Assembly (NCBI GenBank): GCA_036003885.1
Contig: DASYSA010000595.1
Coordinates: forward strand, 1 to 18,790
Length of the DNA: 18,790 nt
Source: DASYSA01 sp036003885
GTDB taxonomy: Bacteria > Acidobacteriota > Blastocatellia > UBA7656
Direction: 5' to 3'
A program made the position numbers and the translations under genes. The notes beneath the pieces are model-generated. The model saw only the letters and a program-made list of their open reading frames with translations, was not told the origin of the DNA and made no database searches. Shown here in pieces: positions 8,896-16,900 of the stretch; the stretch's first letter is position 1, and the number at the start of each line of letters is the position of its first letter.

Positions 8896-10326
8896 CTATT
8901 TTGCGCCCGCCACGTCGACCACCGCCCAGTAGATGAACTCCACAAACTTGCCCAGCCCCTCAACTGACATCCGTTCGTCGTTGCCATGTATTCTAGCGCG
9001 ATCCTCGTCTCCCATAATGCTGCCCAGGCCATAGGCGTGAACTCCCTTTGGTCGCAACTGCGCGGAATCGGTGGCGCCGGTCAGCATCAGCGGAAGAGTG
9101 GCGGCGCCGGGAAAGATCTTCGCCTGTGTCCGCTCGAGAGCGCGGAACATTTCTGTTCCGAGTCCCGAAGGCGGAGAAGGAGCGCGCCCGCCCCTTGGGG
9201 GCGGAACGATTTCGACAGCCGGGTCATCGATCAACTTGCGCATCGTGGCCATAAGCGCGTCGATGTCTTCGTCGGGCACTGCCCGCACGTCAAGCGTGGC
9301 TTCGGCATCGGCGGGAATGACGTTGCTGCGGAAACCGCCATTGATTATCGTGGGCACCACAGAGGTCCGAAGCATCGAGTTATAACCTCCGTTGGTCACT
9401 CTTATCTTCTCCTGAGCGGCTGCGCTTTTGGCGGGGTCTTCAAGAGCGGCGTAGAGAGCTCCTTCCTGCGGCGGACTTATCTTTGCAAGTCGCGAAAAGA
9501 AAGTACGCGTCGTTTCGTTCAAACGCATAGGCGGCTGCCAATTTCCGATTTTCGCCACGGCCGCCGCCAGGTGGGTAATCGCATTGTCCAGGCGCGGGAT
9601 TGAACCGTGACCGCTCGTGCCCCGGGCTATCAGTTTCATTCGACGCGGGACTTTTTCCGTCGTGGCCACGCCAACGTACTTCACCTTTCCATCGACTTCG
9701 TAGATGGCCCCGCCTTCATTGAGGGCGAACTCGCAGTCGATCTTGTCCCATTTCTTTTCGACCATGAAGTCCATTCCAGGGCCGGTTGTGCCCTCTTCGC
9801 CTGCCTCGGCGAGGAAGATCACATCGCGATCGAGCGGCACTTTGAGCCGGTGAAGCAAAAGGAAGACCTCAAGGCAAGCGCTCGTCATGCCTTTGTCGTC
9901 CGATGCACCGCGGCCGTACACGTAGCCGTCCTTGATGTCGCCGCCAAATGGATCGACGGTCCACTTCGCACGTTCAACGCCTACGACGTCGATGTGGCCC
10001 ATCAAAAGAAGAGCCTTCTTCTTGCCGTTGCCCTTCAGTCGCGCGACGATGTTGCCCCGCCCTGGCTCCAGCTCGAATATCTCCGAGGTAATCCCCTCGC
10101 GATCGAGAATCGCTTTGAGGTACAGAGCGCCCTTAGTCTCATTTCCGGGCGGATTGCTGGTATCGACTTTGATGAAGCCTGAAAGGATCTTGACCGTTTC
10201 ATCGCGCGCGGCGGCGAAGTCGGGACTGGGCGACTTTGTCGACTGACCAGCAAATGATCCGGCTGCTACAACCGCGAACATTGAAAGCAGGGCAGGGAGA
10301 GTGCCGGCAGAGTGTCGAAGGCGCAT
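8896..10326 (-). CDS. Exported M20-family metallopeptidase
   Basis: 476 residues with an N-terminal signal peptide (~1-28, LPALLSMFAVVAAGSFAGQ). Motifs of the M20 di-zinc amidohydrolase/peptidase family are present: HIDVV (metal His111, Asp113), GRGASDDKG (bridging Asp143), EAGEEG (catalytic Glu177 and metal Glu178), the dimerisation lid GTSGHGSIP, and a C-terminal RIHGNDER histidine. The length fits family members annotated as acetylornithine deacetylase/succinyl-diaminopimelate desuccinylase or carboxypeptidase, but export argues for peptide scavenging rather than biosynthesis. The start has AGAGAGG 7 nt upstream. It lies after the DinB gene and a large heptamer element and 13 nt before the metallophosphoesterase, with which it is probably co-transcribed. 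Exact substrate is not predictable. Confidence 0.92.
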   Translation of the reverse strand: MRLRHSAGTLPALLSMFAVVAAGSFAGQSTKSPSPDFAAARDETVKILSGFIKVDTSNPPGNETKGALYLKAILDREGITSEIFELEPGRGNIVARLKGNGKKKALLLMGHIDVVGVERAKWTVDPFGGDIKDGYVYGRGASDDKGMTSACLEVFLLLHRLKVPLDRDVIFLAEAGEEGTTGPGMDFMVEKKWDKIDCEFALNEGGAIYEVDGKVKYVGVATTEKVPRRMKLIARGTSGHGSIPRLDNAITHLAAAVAKIGNWQPPMRLNETTRTFFSRLAKISPPQEGALYAALEDPAKSAAAQEKIRVTNGGYNSMLRTSVVPTIINGGFRSNVIPADAEATLDVRAVPDEDIDALMATMRKLIDDPAVEIVPPPRGGRAPSPPSGLGTEMFRALERTQAKIFPGAATLPLMLTGATDSAQLRPKGVHAYGLGSIMGDEDRARIHGNDERMSVEGLGKFVEFIYWAVVDVAGAK

Positions 10327-10346
10327 CTATGTTCCTCTCTCAGGAC

Positions 10347-10505
10347 GAAATGGGAAATGCGAAATGGGAAATGCGAAATTCGAAATTCGAAACGAACTTA
10401 CTTGAATTACCAAAAATTCGCAATTCGAATTCCGAACGTCTCATTTCGCATTTTGCATTCCGCATTTCGCAATTCGCACTTCGCATTCCGCATTTCGAAT
10501 TTCCC
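10347..10505. repeat. Long heptamer hairpin element, GAAATGC family
   Basis: The left arm has six units (GAAATGG, GAAATGC, GAAATGG, GAAATGC, GAAATTC, GAAATTC; 10347-10388). The right arm has nine reverse-oriented units such as GCATTTC, GCATTCC, GCAATTC, GCACTTC and GAATTTC (~10442-10503). A ~50-bp core with AATTCG pieces separates them. The right end lies 2 nt from the DinB stop (10506-10508) and the left end about 8 nt upstream of the M20 gene's ribosome site. It sits between two genes in the same direction. Confidence 0.88.
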
Positions 10506-11033
10506 TTACCATCCCATCCGCTCGGCCAGGGAGGTTATGTGAGCTACGTGATGCCGCCCGTGCCACGCGTAGAGCGCGATGTTCTTTTCCAGACTCACGA
10601 CTCCTATATCGGGGTGTAGGAATGTGCGCGCGAGGTCGCTGGGTTCAAGGGACCTCAGCACCATGACAAACCGGCGATGCAGAGCCTCTAATAGATCCAG
10701 CGAGATCTCGGGAGGCGCCGTTCGAGCCTCCAAAAGATTCGACCACTGATTCTCATCATAAGGTTTGATGGTTGGCTGATCTTCGGTGAGTGCAAGCTTA
10801 AATCGAATGTAGCTGTTGAGATGGCTATCGGGCAGGTGATGGACCACCTGGCGTACAGTCCACCCTCCCGGACGATAAGGAGTGTCGAGTTGCTCGGATG
10901 ACAAGCCATCGACCGCAGCCCTGAGTCTTGCCGGCGCCTGGGCGATGGCATCGATGGCAAGGTGTATCTCTTCATCACTCAGCTTGCCCTCAATCTTGAA
11001 AGGGCCTATGGGGTAGCGCAAATCGTTGGTCAT
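10506..11033 (-). CDS. DinB/YfiT-family metal-dependent hydrolase or thiol transferase
   Basis: 175 residues, the usual length for YfiT. It matches YfiT-like proteins along its length: RYPIGPF near the N-terminus, LDTPYRPGGWTVRQVVHHL (~49-67), DSHLNSYIRFKLAL (~69-82), TIKPYDE (~88-94) and WHGRHHVAHI (157-166). Metal ligands are expected at His66 and within the His158-His165 cluster, all present. The fold is a four-helix DinB bundle; relatives act as metal-dependent hydrolases or bacillithiol S-transferases. Whether this organism makes bacillithiol is unknown, so the thiol role is inferred. The ATG has a strong AGGAGG 5 nt upstream. A candidate promoter lies inside the upstream heptamer element. 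Confidence 0.93.
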   Translation of the reverse strand: MTNDLRYPIGPFKIEGKLSDEEIHLAIDAIAQAPARLRAAVDGLSSEQLDTPYRPGGWTVRQVVHHLPDSHLNSYIRFKLALTEDQPTIKPYDENQWSNLLEARTAPPEISLDLLEALHRRFVMVLRSLEPSDLARTFLHPDIGVVSLEKNIALYAWHGRHHVAHITSLAERMGW

Positions 11034-11038
11034 CGTAG

Positions 11039-11044
11039 CCTCCT
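11039..11044 (-). promoter_or_regulatory. Shine-Dalgarno of the YfiT-like gene
   Basis: AGGAGG on the minus strand, 5 nt before the ATG at 11033. It directly abuts the heptamer array starting at 11051. Confidence 0.85.
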
Positions 11045-11050
11045 AGAAAC

Positions 11051-11194
11051 GTTTCGCGTTCCGCGTTCCGCGTTTTGCGTTTTGCGTTTCGCGTTCACAC
11101 TAAACCTTAATCAATAAAATCACTCGTGACAACAAAGTCCGAACGACAGCCGCGAAACGCGGAACGCGGAACGCCGTCACGCATCACCCATCAC
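11051..11194. repeat. Heptamer hairpin element, GTTCCGC/GTTTTGC family
   Basis: The left arm is GTTTCGC, GTTCCGC, GTTCCGC, GTTTTGC, GTTTTGC, GTTTCGC (11051-11092). The right arm is GCGAAAC, GCGGAAC, GCGGAAC (11152-11172), then GCATCAC and CCATCAC (11181-11194), which run into the protease stop codon and last codons. About 24 bp can pair with one mismatch. A ~55-bp AT-richer core separates the arms and holds a candidate promoter. Confidence 0.85.
11104..11132 (-). promoter_or_regulatory. Candidate promoter for the YfiT-like gene, inside the repeat core
   Basis: On the minus strand TTGTCA (11132-11127), a 17-bp spacer and TAAGGT (11109-11104). The -35 matches 5/6 and the -10 only 3/6. It would place transcription start about 65 nt before the gene, with the left repeat arm in the 5' leader. 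Confidence 0.3.
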
Positions 11195-12500
11195 GAATCA
11201 AGCACCCCACTGCGAATCGGGGATTCACCATGCCCCAGCCCTGGCGATCAACAGCTACATGCGGAATTCGAACTGCGGTCTTGATCAGAATCTGCTTCAC
11301 CTGGTGTGGCTTCAACTCGGGCCTTACCTCGAGCATCTGCGCCGCAATCGACGATACTATCGGCGCCGCAAAGCTGGTTCCGTCCACGTGCTTGTAGTGC
11401 CCGCTGATGATGTTGTTGTCTCGTACCTTGATCCAAACAATCTGGCGAATGAGATATGGCGCTAGAGGAGCCGCCTGGTCGAGGTCCTCATCGACGCCGG
11501 GATTCTGCTTTATGATCGCCTCCAGCTCAGAGTCGGTTGCCTGCTCCAGTTGTGACAGCAGGGCGGCTTGATCGGCCGTAGGTGTTCCCGGAAGAATCGG
11601 CGCCGCTACCCAGATCCCGGGGGCAATCAGCTCGGGTTTCTGAAGTCCATCTATCGTCGGGCCGTAGCTCGACCGGTACATGTCGTTGTCGGCGAACTCG
11701 AGATTGTTCTTGTCGTCCAGACCTCCCACCGTTATCACGGAAGGCGCCGACGCCGGCGGCAGGACGGGGTGACTGGCGTCGTTCCCCGCATTGCCGGTCG
11801 CCGCAACCACGACCAGACCAGCGCGAGCGGCATCCTCAGCCGCCTGAGACAGCTCGTCATGAAGATAGCTTGATTCGTGGTCTCCGCCGCAGGAGATGTT
11901 CACGATTCGAATGTTGTAGCGCTCGCGGTTGCGAACCACCCATCGCAACCCGCGAGCTATATCTTCGTGCCGGATGCGTGAAGCCGAACCTACTTTCACG
12001 AGAACGACATTGGCTTCTGAGGCGATGCCCCGGTATAGTCCGCCCGACAGGAAGCCGTTGCCGGCCGCGACTACCGAGGTCATCATGCCGTGCCACGAAG
12101 AGACCTGGGGCGCTTTGAGGTCTGCTCGAAGACTGCGCCCGACCATGTTCGCGTATTTGAGTATCCGGTTGTGCGGCCACGTCAGATCGGGGTGCGCGTA
12201 GAAGCCCGAGTCGAGAAAGGCTATGGTGATCCCCCGGCCCCGCCGTTCATCCGAGGCATCCAGCCTGACGGGAGTTGGAATAATCTTGAGTTCCTGGTGG
12301 GCGAATTGCGGGAACGTTGCCGCCAGTTGATCGCGAACCCGAACGAAGGGCGCGAGGCAGTCCCGGCAGATAGGCTTGCCCGGCTCCCATGCGCGCGCAT
12401 TGACGGCCAGCAGCCGACTGATTGAGTCGTCTATCTCTACTGGAGAGCCGGGGTCAATCTCTTTTCTGCAGATCGCGCAGGGGATTAGGAGCGATTCCAT
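11184..12500 (-). CDS. Subtilisin-like S8 serine protease with N-terminal zinc ribbon
   Basis: 438 residues with no signal peptide, so probably cytoplasmic. Residues ~8-48 hold two CxxC pairs (Cys8/Cys11 in CAIC, Cys45/Cys48 in CRDC), a treble-clef or ribbon-like zinc site. The S8 catalytic domain starts near 80: Asp97 in AFLDSGFYAHPDL, His137 in SWHGMMTSVVAAGNG, oxyanion Asn237 in AATGN, and Ser376 in DGTSFAAP. A ~65-residue insertion rich in Gln/Glu and Ala (~300-365) separates Asn and Ser, and contains no obvious motif. All triad residues are intact. No propeptide is obvious, suggesting regulation by the zinc region (inference). The last codons and the stop lie in a heptamer array, and the start codon abuts another, with no visible ribosome site. 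Confidence 0.92.
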   Translation of the reverse strand: MESLLIPCAICRKEIDPGSPVEIDDSISRLLAVNARAWEPGKPICRDCLAPFVRVRDQLAATFPQFAHQELKIIPTPVRLDASDERRGRGITIAFLDSGFYAHPDLTWPHNRILKYANMVGRSLRADLKAPQVSSWHGMMTSVVAAGNGFLSGGLYRGIASEANVVLVKVGSASRIRHEDIARGLRWVVRNRERYNIRIVNISCGGDHESSYLHDELSQAAEDAARAGLVVVAATGNAGNDASHPVLPPASAPSVITVGGLDDKNNLEFADNDMYRSSYGPTIDGLQKPELIAPGIWVAAPILPGTPTADQAALLSQLEQATDSELEAIIKQNPGVDEDLDQAAPLAPYLIRQIVWIKVRDNNIISGHYKHVDGTSFAAPIVSSIAAQMLEVRPELKPHQVKQILIKTAVRIPHVAVDRQGWGMVNPRFAVGCLIRDG

Positions 12501-12501
12501 A

Positions 12502-12719
12502 GTTGTCCGTTGTCAGTTGTCCGTTGTCAGTTGTCCGCGGCTATTGTAGCAGTTGTCAGTGCAGTGGTCAGTTGCCAGTGGTCCCGTTGCAAGTCGTACA
12601 TGGTTAGTTGTCAGGGTCAGTCACGGGCCAGTTGTTAGCGGCCAAAAAGTAAGCAACTTGTAAGCCTGAGTATGGCCGCTAACAACGGACAACGGACAAG
12701 GACAACGGAGCACGGACAG
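12502..12719. repeat. Heptamer element, GTTGTCC/GTTGTCA family (divergent spacer)
   Basis: Left block: GTTGTCC, GTTGTCA, GTTGTCC, GTTGTCA, GTTGTCC (12502-12536). Decayed central units follow (GTTGTCA, GTGGTCA, GTTGCCA, GTGGTCC; 12552-12584, and GTTGTCA at 12607). The right block is reverse oriented (GGACAAC, GGACAAG and decayed units; 12687-12719). A perfect 14-bp inverted repeat, GTTGTTAGCGGCCA (12631-12644) and TGGCCGCTAACAAC (12673-12686), lies inside with a 28-nt loop. The block starts 1 nt before the protease ATG and ends ~50 nt before the methyltransferase start. Confidence 0.85.
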
Positions 12720-12767
12720 CTCACCCCTGCTTCTGCTATTATGATTTTTCCATTTGGAACAGACCAT

Positions 12768-13577
12768 ATGAGTGACGAGAAAGAACTGGCTTATCGTTAC
12801 GATCTCTTCGTAACGCCCGACTGGCGCGATCGATTCGATACCCTGGTCGCTAAGCACATCAAGTTGCCGACTGAAGGCCGAATACTCGACGTAAACTGCG
12901 GAACCGGGGCCCACGCCATCGAGATTGCGGAGGGCCTTCGGAACAAAGGAGAGGTAATAGGAGTTGACTCGAGCGCCGAGCGAATAGAAATTGCACGCGC
13001 CAAGGCCCAGGTGAAGAAGCTCAAAGAGGCAACCTTCGAGCAGAGCCTTCCCTATGATCTGAGGTTTGAGAGTGACCTCTTCGACGTAGTGATTGGCGAT
13101 GCTTCATTGCTGCCAACCAATGAGGTCGAGGATGTCCTGAGCGAGATGGTACGCGTCGCGTCGCAAGGGGGGCGGGTGGTATTCAAGATTGCCACCCATG
13201 GCAGCTTTGGTGAATTCTTTTCGATCTTCTGGGAGGCTCTGCACGATGTCGGCCTGGATGCAAACGTGTGGAGCGATTTGGAGGAGTTGATTAACGATCG
13301 GAAAACGATGTCTGATGTCGAGCAGATGGCTCGGAGCACAGGGCTTCGGCGGATTGTCAGCTTCACCAGCAGAGAAGAGTTCTCATTCGAGACGGGCGAT
13401 CAGTTCCTATCTTCTCCACTCATCGCCGACCTGTTCCTGGAGGGCTGGCTTGACATAGTTCCTGAAGAACAGAGGCAGGAGATCTCAAGCCGTATCGAGG
13501 AGATAATAGAACGCGAACGGAACGATGGGCCATTCTATGTGTCCATTAAGGCGGCCATCGTAGCCGGCGTGAAGTGA
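12768..13577 (+). CDS. Class I SAM-dependent methyltransferase
   Basis: 269 residues from the ATG at 12768. The frame extends upstream to 12672, but that part is encoded by the heptamer array and looks non-native, so the later start MSDEKELAYRYDLF is preferred; a weak GGA lies upstream. SAM motif I is ILDVNCGTGAHAIEIA (~39-54; Asn replaces the common Gly or Ala), with an acidic motif II at VIGVDSS (Asp67). Motifs around FDVVIGDASLL and GGRVVFKI follow. The C-terminal ~110 residues form a helical region probably for substrate recognition (e.g. DQFLSSPLIADLFL). Type 11/25 fold; substrate unknown. The stop is 1 nt from the stop of the convergent gene. Confidence 0.9.
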   Translation: MSDEKELAYRYDLFVTPDWRDRFDTLVAKHIKLPTEGRILDVNCGTGAHAIEIAEGLRNKGEVIGVDSSAERIEIARAKAQVKKLKEATFEQSLPYDLRFESDLFDVVIGDASLLPTNEVEDVLSEMVRVASQGGRVVFKIATHGSFGEFFSIFWEALHDVGLDANVWSDLEELINDRKTMSDVEQMARSTGLRRIVSFTSREEFSFETGDQFLSSPLIADLFLEGWLDIVPEEQRQEISSRIEEIIERERNDGPFYVSIKAAIVAGVK

Positions 13578-13578
13578 A

Positions 13579-14013
13579 TCAACTGATTCCGGGTATGCCT
13601 GCCCGTATGAAGTACAGGATGTAAGAGAACTGCGCTATCAAACCGATCCCACCGACGACGATACCCGCCAGTGCGAGTCCGCGTCCCTCTTCTATGTTGT
13701 ACTCTTTGAAAGTTGAAAGAGCGCTCACGCCCAGAAAGATGGCGCTCACACCCATTGCCAGGCCCAGGCCGGGGCAAAAGAAGCTGATCAGTGCCAGGAT
13801 GAGTGACTGATTACCCCGTTCCCTGGCCTTATCGATTTTTTGGCTCGAAAAGCCTTCTCCTACGTTGCGGCGCCGTTGAGCACGGTCGTGGGCGGGCACG
13901 GGCGCCGACTCGGAAAAAATCGTTCCGACCTGGGCGCCACAATGAGGACAGTGAGCGAGACCCAGATCGAGAGCCAACCCGCATTCAGCGCAAACCTTGC
14001 TAAGCGACGACAT
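13579..14013 (-). CDS. Zinc-ribbon membrane protein with two TM segments (DUF4190-like)
   Basis: 144 residues from the ATG at 14013 (MSSLSKVCAECG). The frame continues to a GTG at 14064 but has no ribosome site and the added part does not look like this family. The N-terminus has two Cys pairs (VCAECG and HCPHCG) forming a zinc ribbon. A polar linker follows, then two hydrophobic segments (LILALISFFCPGLGLAMGVS, then a second after EEGRGLALAGIVVGG through IGLIAQFSYILYFI). This ribbon plus DUF4190-type membrane domain is frequent in bacteria without known function. It converges with the methyltransferase at a 1-nt gap, so transcripts must overlap unless a terminator lies within coding sequence. 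Role unknown. Confidence 0.85.
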   Translation of the reverse strand: MSSLSKVCAECGLALDLGLAHCPHCGAQVGTIFSESAPVPAHDRAQRRRNVGEGFSSQKIDKARERGNQSLILALISFFCPGLGLAMGVSAIFLGVSALSTFKEYNIEEGRGLALAGIVVGGIGLIAQFSYILYFIRAGIPGIS

Positions 14014-14090
14014 ATTTAATAGAGCCTGAAGAGCTTCAGCTCGAACAATCGTTGTTTTTAGCACAAGATCGCGGCAGGTTCAAGGAAAGG

Positions 14091-14290
14091 GGAAATGGGA
14101 AATGCGAAATTCGAAATGCGGATGCGAAATTCAACCAACCTCGAGCGCCAATCCGGCATCTAGGCCCAACGAATGGGGAATGCGAATTTCGAATTTCGAA
14201 ATGCGAAATGCGACGTTTCGGAATCGAAACGAATCTCGAGTATTTGGAATGCGGCAATTTCGCATTTCGCATTTCGAACTTCGAATTTCC
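14091..14290. repeat. Compound heptamer element, GAAATGC family (divergent spacer)
   Basis: Three blocks. One (14091-14132) runs GGAAATGGGAAATGCGAAAT and onward with forward units. The second (14178-14212) has GAATTTC, GAATTTC, GAAATGC, GAAATGC. The third (14249-14290) has reverse units GCATTTC, GCATTTC, GAACTTC, GAATTTC. Blocks two and three can pair around a ~40-bp core; block one is a possible competing partner. It lies between divergent genes, with ~78 nt from its right edge to the PBP start. No promoter could be set with confidence. Confidence 0.85.
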
Positions 14291-14368
14291 GTTCGCTTTA
14301 CAACCGGGGACCGCTGCGCTATTTTTACGTTGGCTTTACCAGGTATCGGGATCTTCAGGCGAGCACTT

Positions 14369-16900
14369 ATGCTTAACATCAAGAACATCGGCAGATTATA
14401 CTCCGGCGGCTTCTCACCTAACTGGTTCCAGGAGTTCTTTCGCCGCTACACATTTCTGGCACTGGTGGCGCTGTCGGTTGTTGCCGGAATAATGTTCGGT
14501 GCAACCGTCGCCTATCAGGCGAGCATGACCGAGGAAGCGCAGCAGGTGGCGGCGCTGGCCAGCTACCGTCCGAACCTGGTCACTCGCGTTCTTGCCGATG
14601 ACGGAAAGACCGTGGTCGGCGAATTCTCCCTGGAACGCCGCATTCCCGTTACTTACGACGAGATCCCCGACCAGTTGAGGCAGGCCATATGGGCCATCGA
14701 AGATGACCGATTCTTTCAGCACATCGGCGTAGATCCCATCCGCATCGTGATGGCGGGCATCAAGAACGTCACCAGCGGGCGCAAGGCTGAAGGCGCCTCG
14801 ACTCTCACCCAACAGTTGGCGCGCGCCTTGTTCCTTAGCCCCGAGAAGACCTACGCGAGAAAAGTAAAAGAGATTCTCCTCTCGCTGCAGATAGAGCGCT
14901 ACTACACCAAAGAACAGATAATGGAGATGTACTGCAACCAGATCTTCCTGGGTGGCGGCGCTTATGGCTTTGAGGCTGGGTCGCAGTACTATTTCTCCAA
15001 GTCGCTCAAAGATCTGAGCCTCGAGGAGTGCGCGTTGCTTGCTGGCCTCCCGAAGGCCCCGAGTCTCTATTCGCCCACTCGCGACGAGAAAGCCGCGCGA
15101 GACCGCCGCAACATAGTGCTCTTTCGCATGCGCGAAGAGGGCTATATTGCCGAGGATGAGTACAGTCGTGCGAAGCAGACCGCCATCAATCTGAACTTGA
15201 ATCCGCAGACCACTAACAACGATTCGATCTTCGGGTACTTTGTTGAAGATGTACGCCAGGAGGCTGAGGGCACCTTCGGCACGCGCCAGACGCTGACCGA
15301 AGGCATGAACATCTACACGACCATAGATGCCTATGCGCAGCGCGAGGCGGTTCGGGCCGTGCGACACGGGCTTCACGCTTACCAGGACCGACACGGCAAG
15401 AAGTGGCGTGGGAATCTGACAAACGTGCTCAGTCACAAGCCCGGCTACGACCTTGGGAACTATGTCCATCCTGACTGGCTTGGAGACTTCGTCGCGGGCG
15501 AGTACATCTACGGGCTGGTCATGGGCACAAGCCAGGCGGGCGCGGATATCAGGTTCGGGGACTATCGAGCTACTCTGACGGACGCCGGGACCAAGTGGGC
15601 TGGAGGCACTCCGGCGCGCTTGCTGAAGCGCGGGGACCTGGCGGTATTCAAAGTGATCAAAGCGGACAACGACAAGAAGGTGCTCGACGTGAGTCTCGAC
15701 GAGCTGCCTCTGGTCGATGGCGCCCTGGTCTGCATCGAATCGCGGACCGGCGACGTCAAAGCGATGGTAGGCGGCTACGACTTCTTGACTCGAAAGTTCA
15801 ACAATGCCACGCAGGCCGAGCGGCAGACGGGCTCGGCTTTCAAGCCCTTCATCTACACGGCGGCAATTGAGAATGGCTTCTCGCCTGACACTGTTGTGAA
15901 TGCGGGCCCGTTTACTGATCCCTCCACGGGCTGGTCGCCGCACAACTACGATGGTTCGCTCGGGGGAGGGATGCTCCCGCTCAGAACCGCTCTGCAGCAG
16001 TCGCTCAACGTTGTCGCTGTGCGACTGCTTTCAATGGTGGGCGTGGACAAGGGGGCCGAAGTCGTCAAACGCTTCGGTCTGTCGAATCCGATGAAGCGCG
16101 TGCTGCCATCGGCGCTGGGAGCTACGGAGGAGCCGCTGATCGATATGGTGAGCGCTTATTCGACGTTTTCCAATCTCGGCGTGCGAGTCAAGCCGCACCT
16201 GATCAGGCAGGTGACCGACGCCGACGGCAACACGTTTGAAGGCGGACAGTGGGATCCGGAATCGTATAAAGTGATCACGCCCTACGTCGCCGCTCAGATG
16301 CAGGATATGATGCGCGGCGTAGTGACCGGAGGAACCGGCGGCCCGATTATGGGCAACAAGGAACTGGCGAAGCGAATGATCTGCGGCAAGACGGGAACGG
16401 TGAATGATTTCACCGATGCCTGGTTTATAGGATATACGCCGACCTACACGGCAGGGGTATGGATCGGCTATCCGGGACAGAAGCGCACCCTCGGAAACAG
16501 AGAGGCCGGCGGCGTTGCGGCACTTCCGATGTGGATGCAGTTCATGGAGAAATTCCTGAAGGACAAGCCGAACGACAAATTCCCCAAGGCGCCGCCTCCG
16601 GATAAGGAGGTACTGGCCAGGCGCGGTGAAGCCGAACGAGCTATTCGAAAAGCCGCGGCGGAGGAAGCGGAAGCCAACGCGCAGGCTCCGGATGCAACTG
16701 CTGATCAGGCCAAGAGCGCGGCTAAGGACGCTGAGGAACCGAAGCCCAGGGGCGAGCGTCCGATACCTCGAATGATCGAGCCTGACGGCGGGCTGCCGCC
16801 GAGGCGAAATGAACGCCCAAAGGTACTGGATCGGCCGCCACCAATTGAGGATCGGAAGCATGAAGGCGACAAGCCGAAGAAGAGAGGCAAGAACGGTTAG
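14369..16900 (+). CDS. Class A penicillin-binding protein (PBP1A-like)
   Basis: 843 residues from the ATG at 14369 (MLNIKNIGRLYS); the frame extends to 14102 but that stretch is heptamer repeat. An AGGCGAG lies upstream. Single TM at ~30-52. Glycosyltransferase GT51 domain ~75-260: catalytic Glu111 in EDDRFFQHIGVD, GASTLTQQLAR, and KEILLSLQIERYYTKEQI. An OB-like linker (~330-450) follows. Transpeptidase: SxxK at Ser489 (GSAFKPF), SxN at Ser545 (QSLNVVA), KTG at Lys674. It polymerises and cross-links peptidoglycan in the periplasm. An unusual ~115-residue tail (~730-843), Ala/Glu/Lys then Pro/Arg-rich and probably disordered, follows the transpeptidase domain. The stop is immediately followed by a heptamer unit. 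Confidence 0.95.
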   Translation: MLNIKNIGRLYSGGFSPNWFQEFFRRYTFLALVALSVVAGIMFGATVAYQASMTEEAQQVAALASYRPNLVTRVLADDGKTVVGEFSLERRIPVTYDEIPDQLRQAIWAIEDDRFFQHIGVDPIRIVMAGIKNVTSGRKAEGASTLTQQLARALFLSPEKTYARKVKEILLSLQIERYYTKEQIMEMYCNQIFLGGGAYGFEAGSQYYFSKSLKDLSLEECALLAGLPKAPSLYSPTRDEKAARDRRNIVLFRMREEGYIAEDEYSRAKQTAINLNLNPQTTNNDSIFGYFVEDVRQEAEGTFGTRQTLTEGMNIYTTIDAYAQREAVRAVRHGLHAYQDRHGKKWRGNLTNVLSHKPGYDLGNYVHPDWLGDFVAGEYIYGLVMGTSQAGADIRFGDYRATLTDAGTKWAGGTPARLLKRGDLAVFKVIKADNDKKVLDVSLDELPLVDGALVCIESRTGDVKAMVGGYDFLTRKFNNATQAERQTGSAFKPFIYTAAIENGFSPDTVVNAGPFTDPSTGWSPHNYDGSLGGGMLPLRTALQQSLNVVAVRLLSMVGVDKGAEVVKRFGLSNPMKRVLPSALGATEEPLIDMVSAYSTFSNLGVRVKPHLIRQVTDADGNTFEGGQWDPESYKVITPYVAAQMQDMMRGVVTGGTGGPIMGNKELAKRMICGKTGTVNDFTDAWFIGYTPTYTAGVWIGYPGQKRTLGNREAGGVAALPMWMQFMEKFLKDKPNDKFPKAPPPDKEVLARRGEAERAIRKAAAEEAEANAQAPDATADQAKSAAKDAEEPKPRGERPIPRMIEPDGGLPPRRNERPKVLDRPPPIEDRKHEGDKPKKRGKNG

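Noticed and set aside
10347..10505. CRISPR array
   Set aside because: Units are 7 bp, tandem without spacers and in inverted arms; no cas genes.
14414..15943. A 509-codon minus-strand open frame within PBP1A
   Set aside because: It is antisense to a gene with intact GT51 and transpeptidase motifs; its translation resembles no family.
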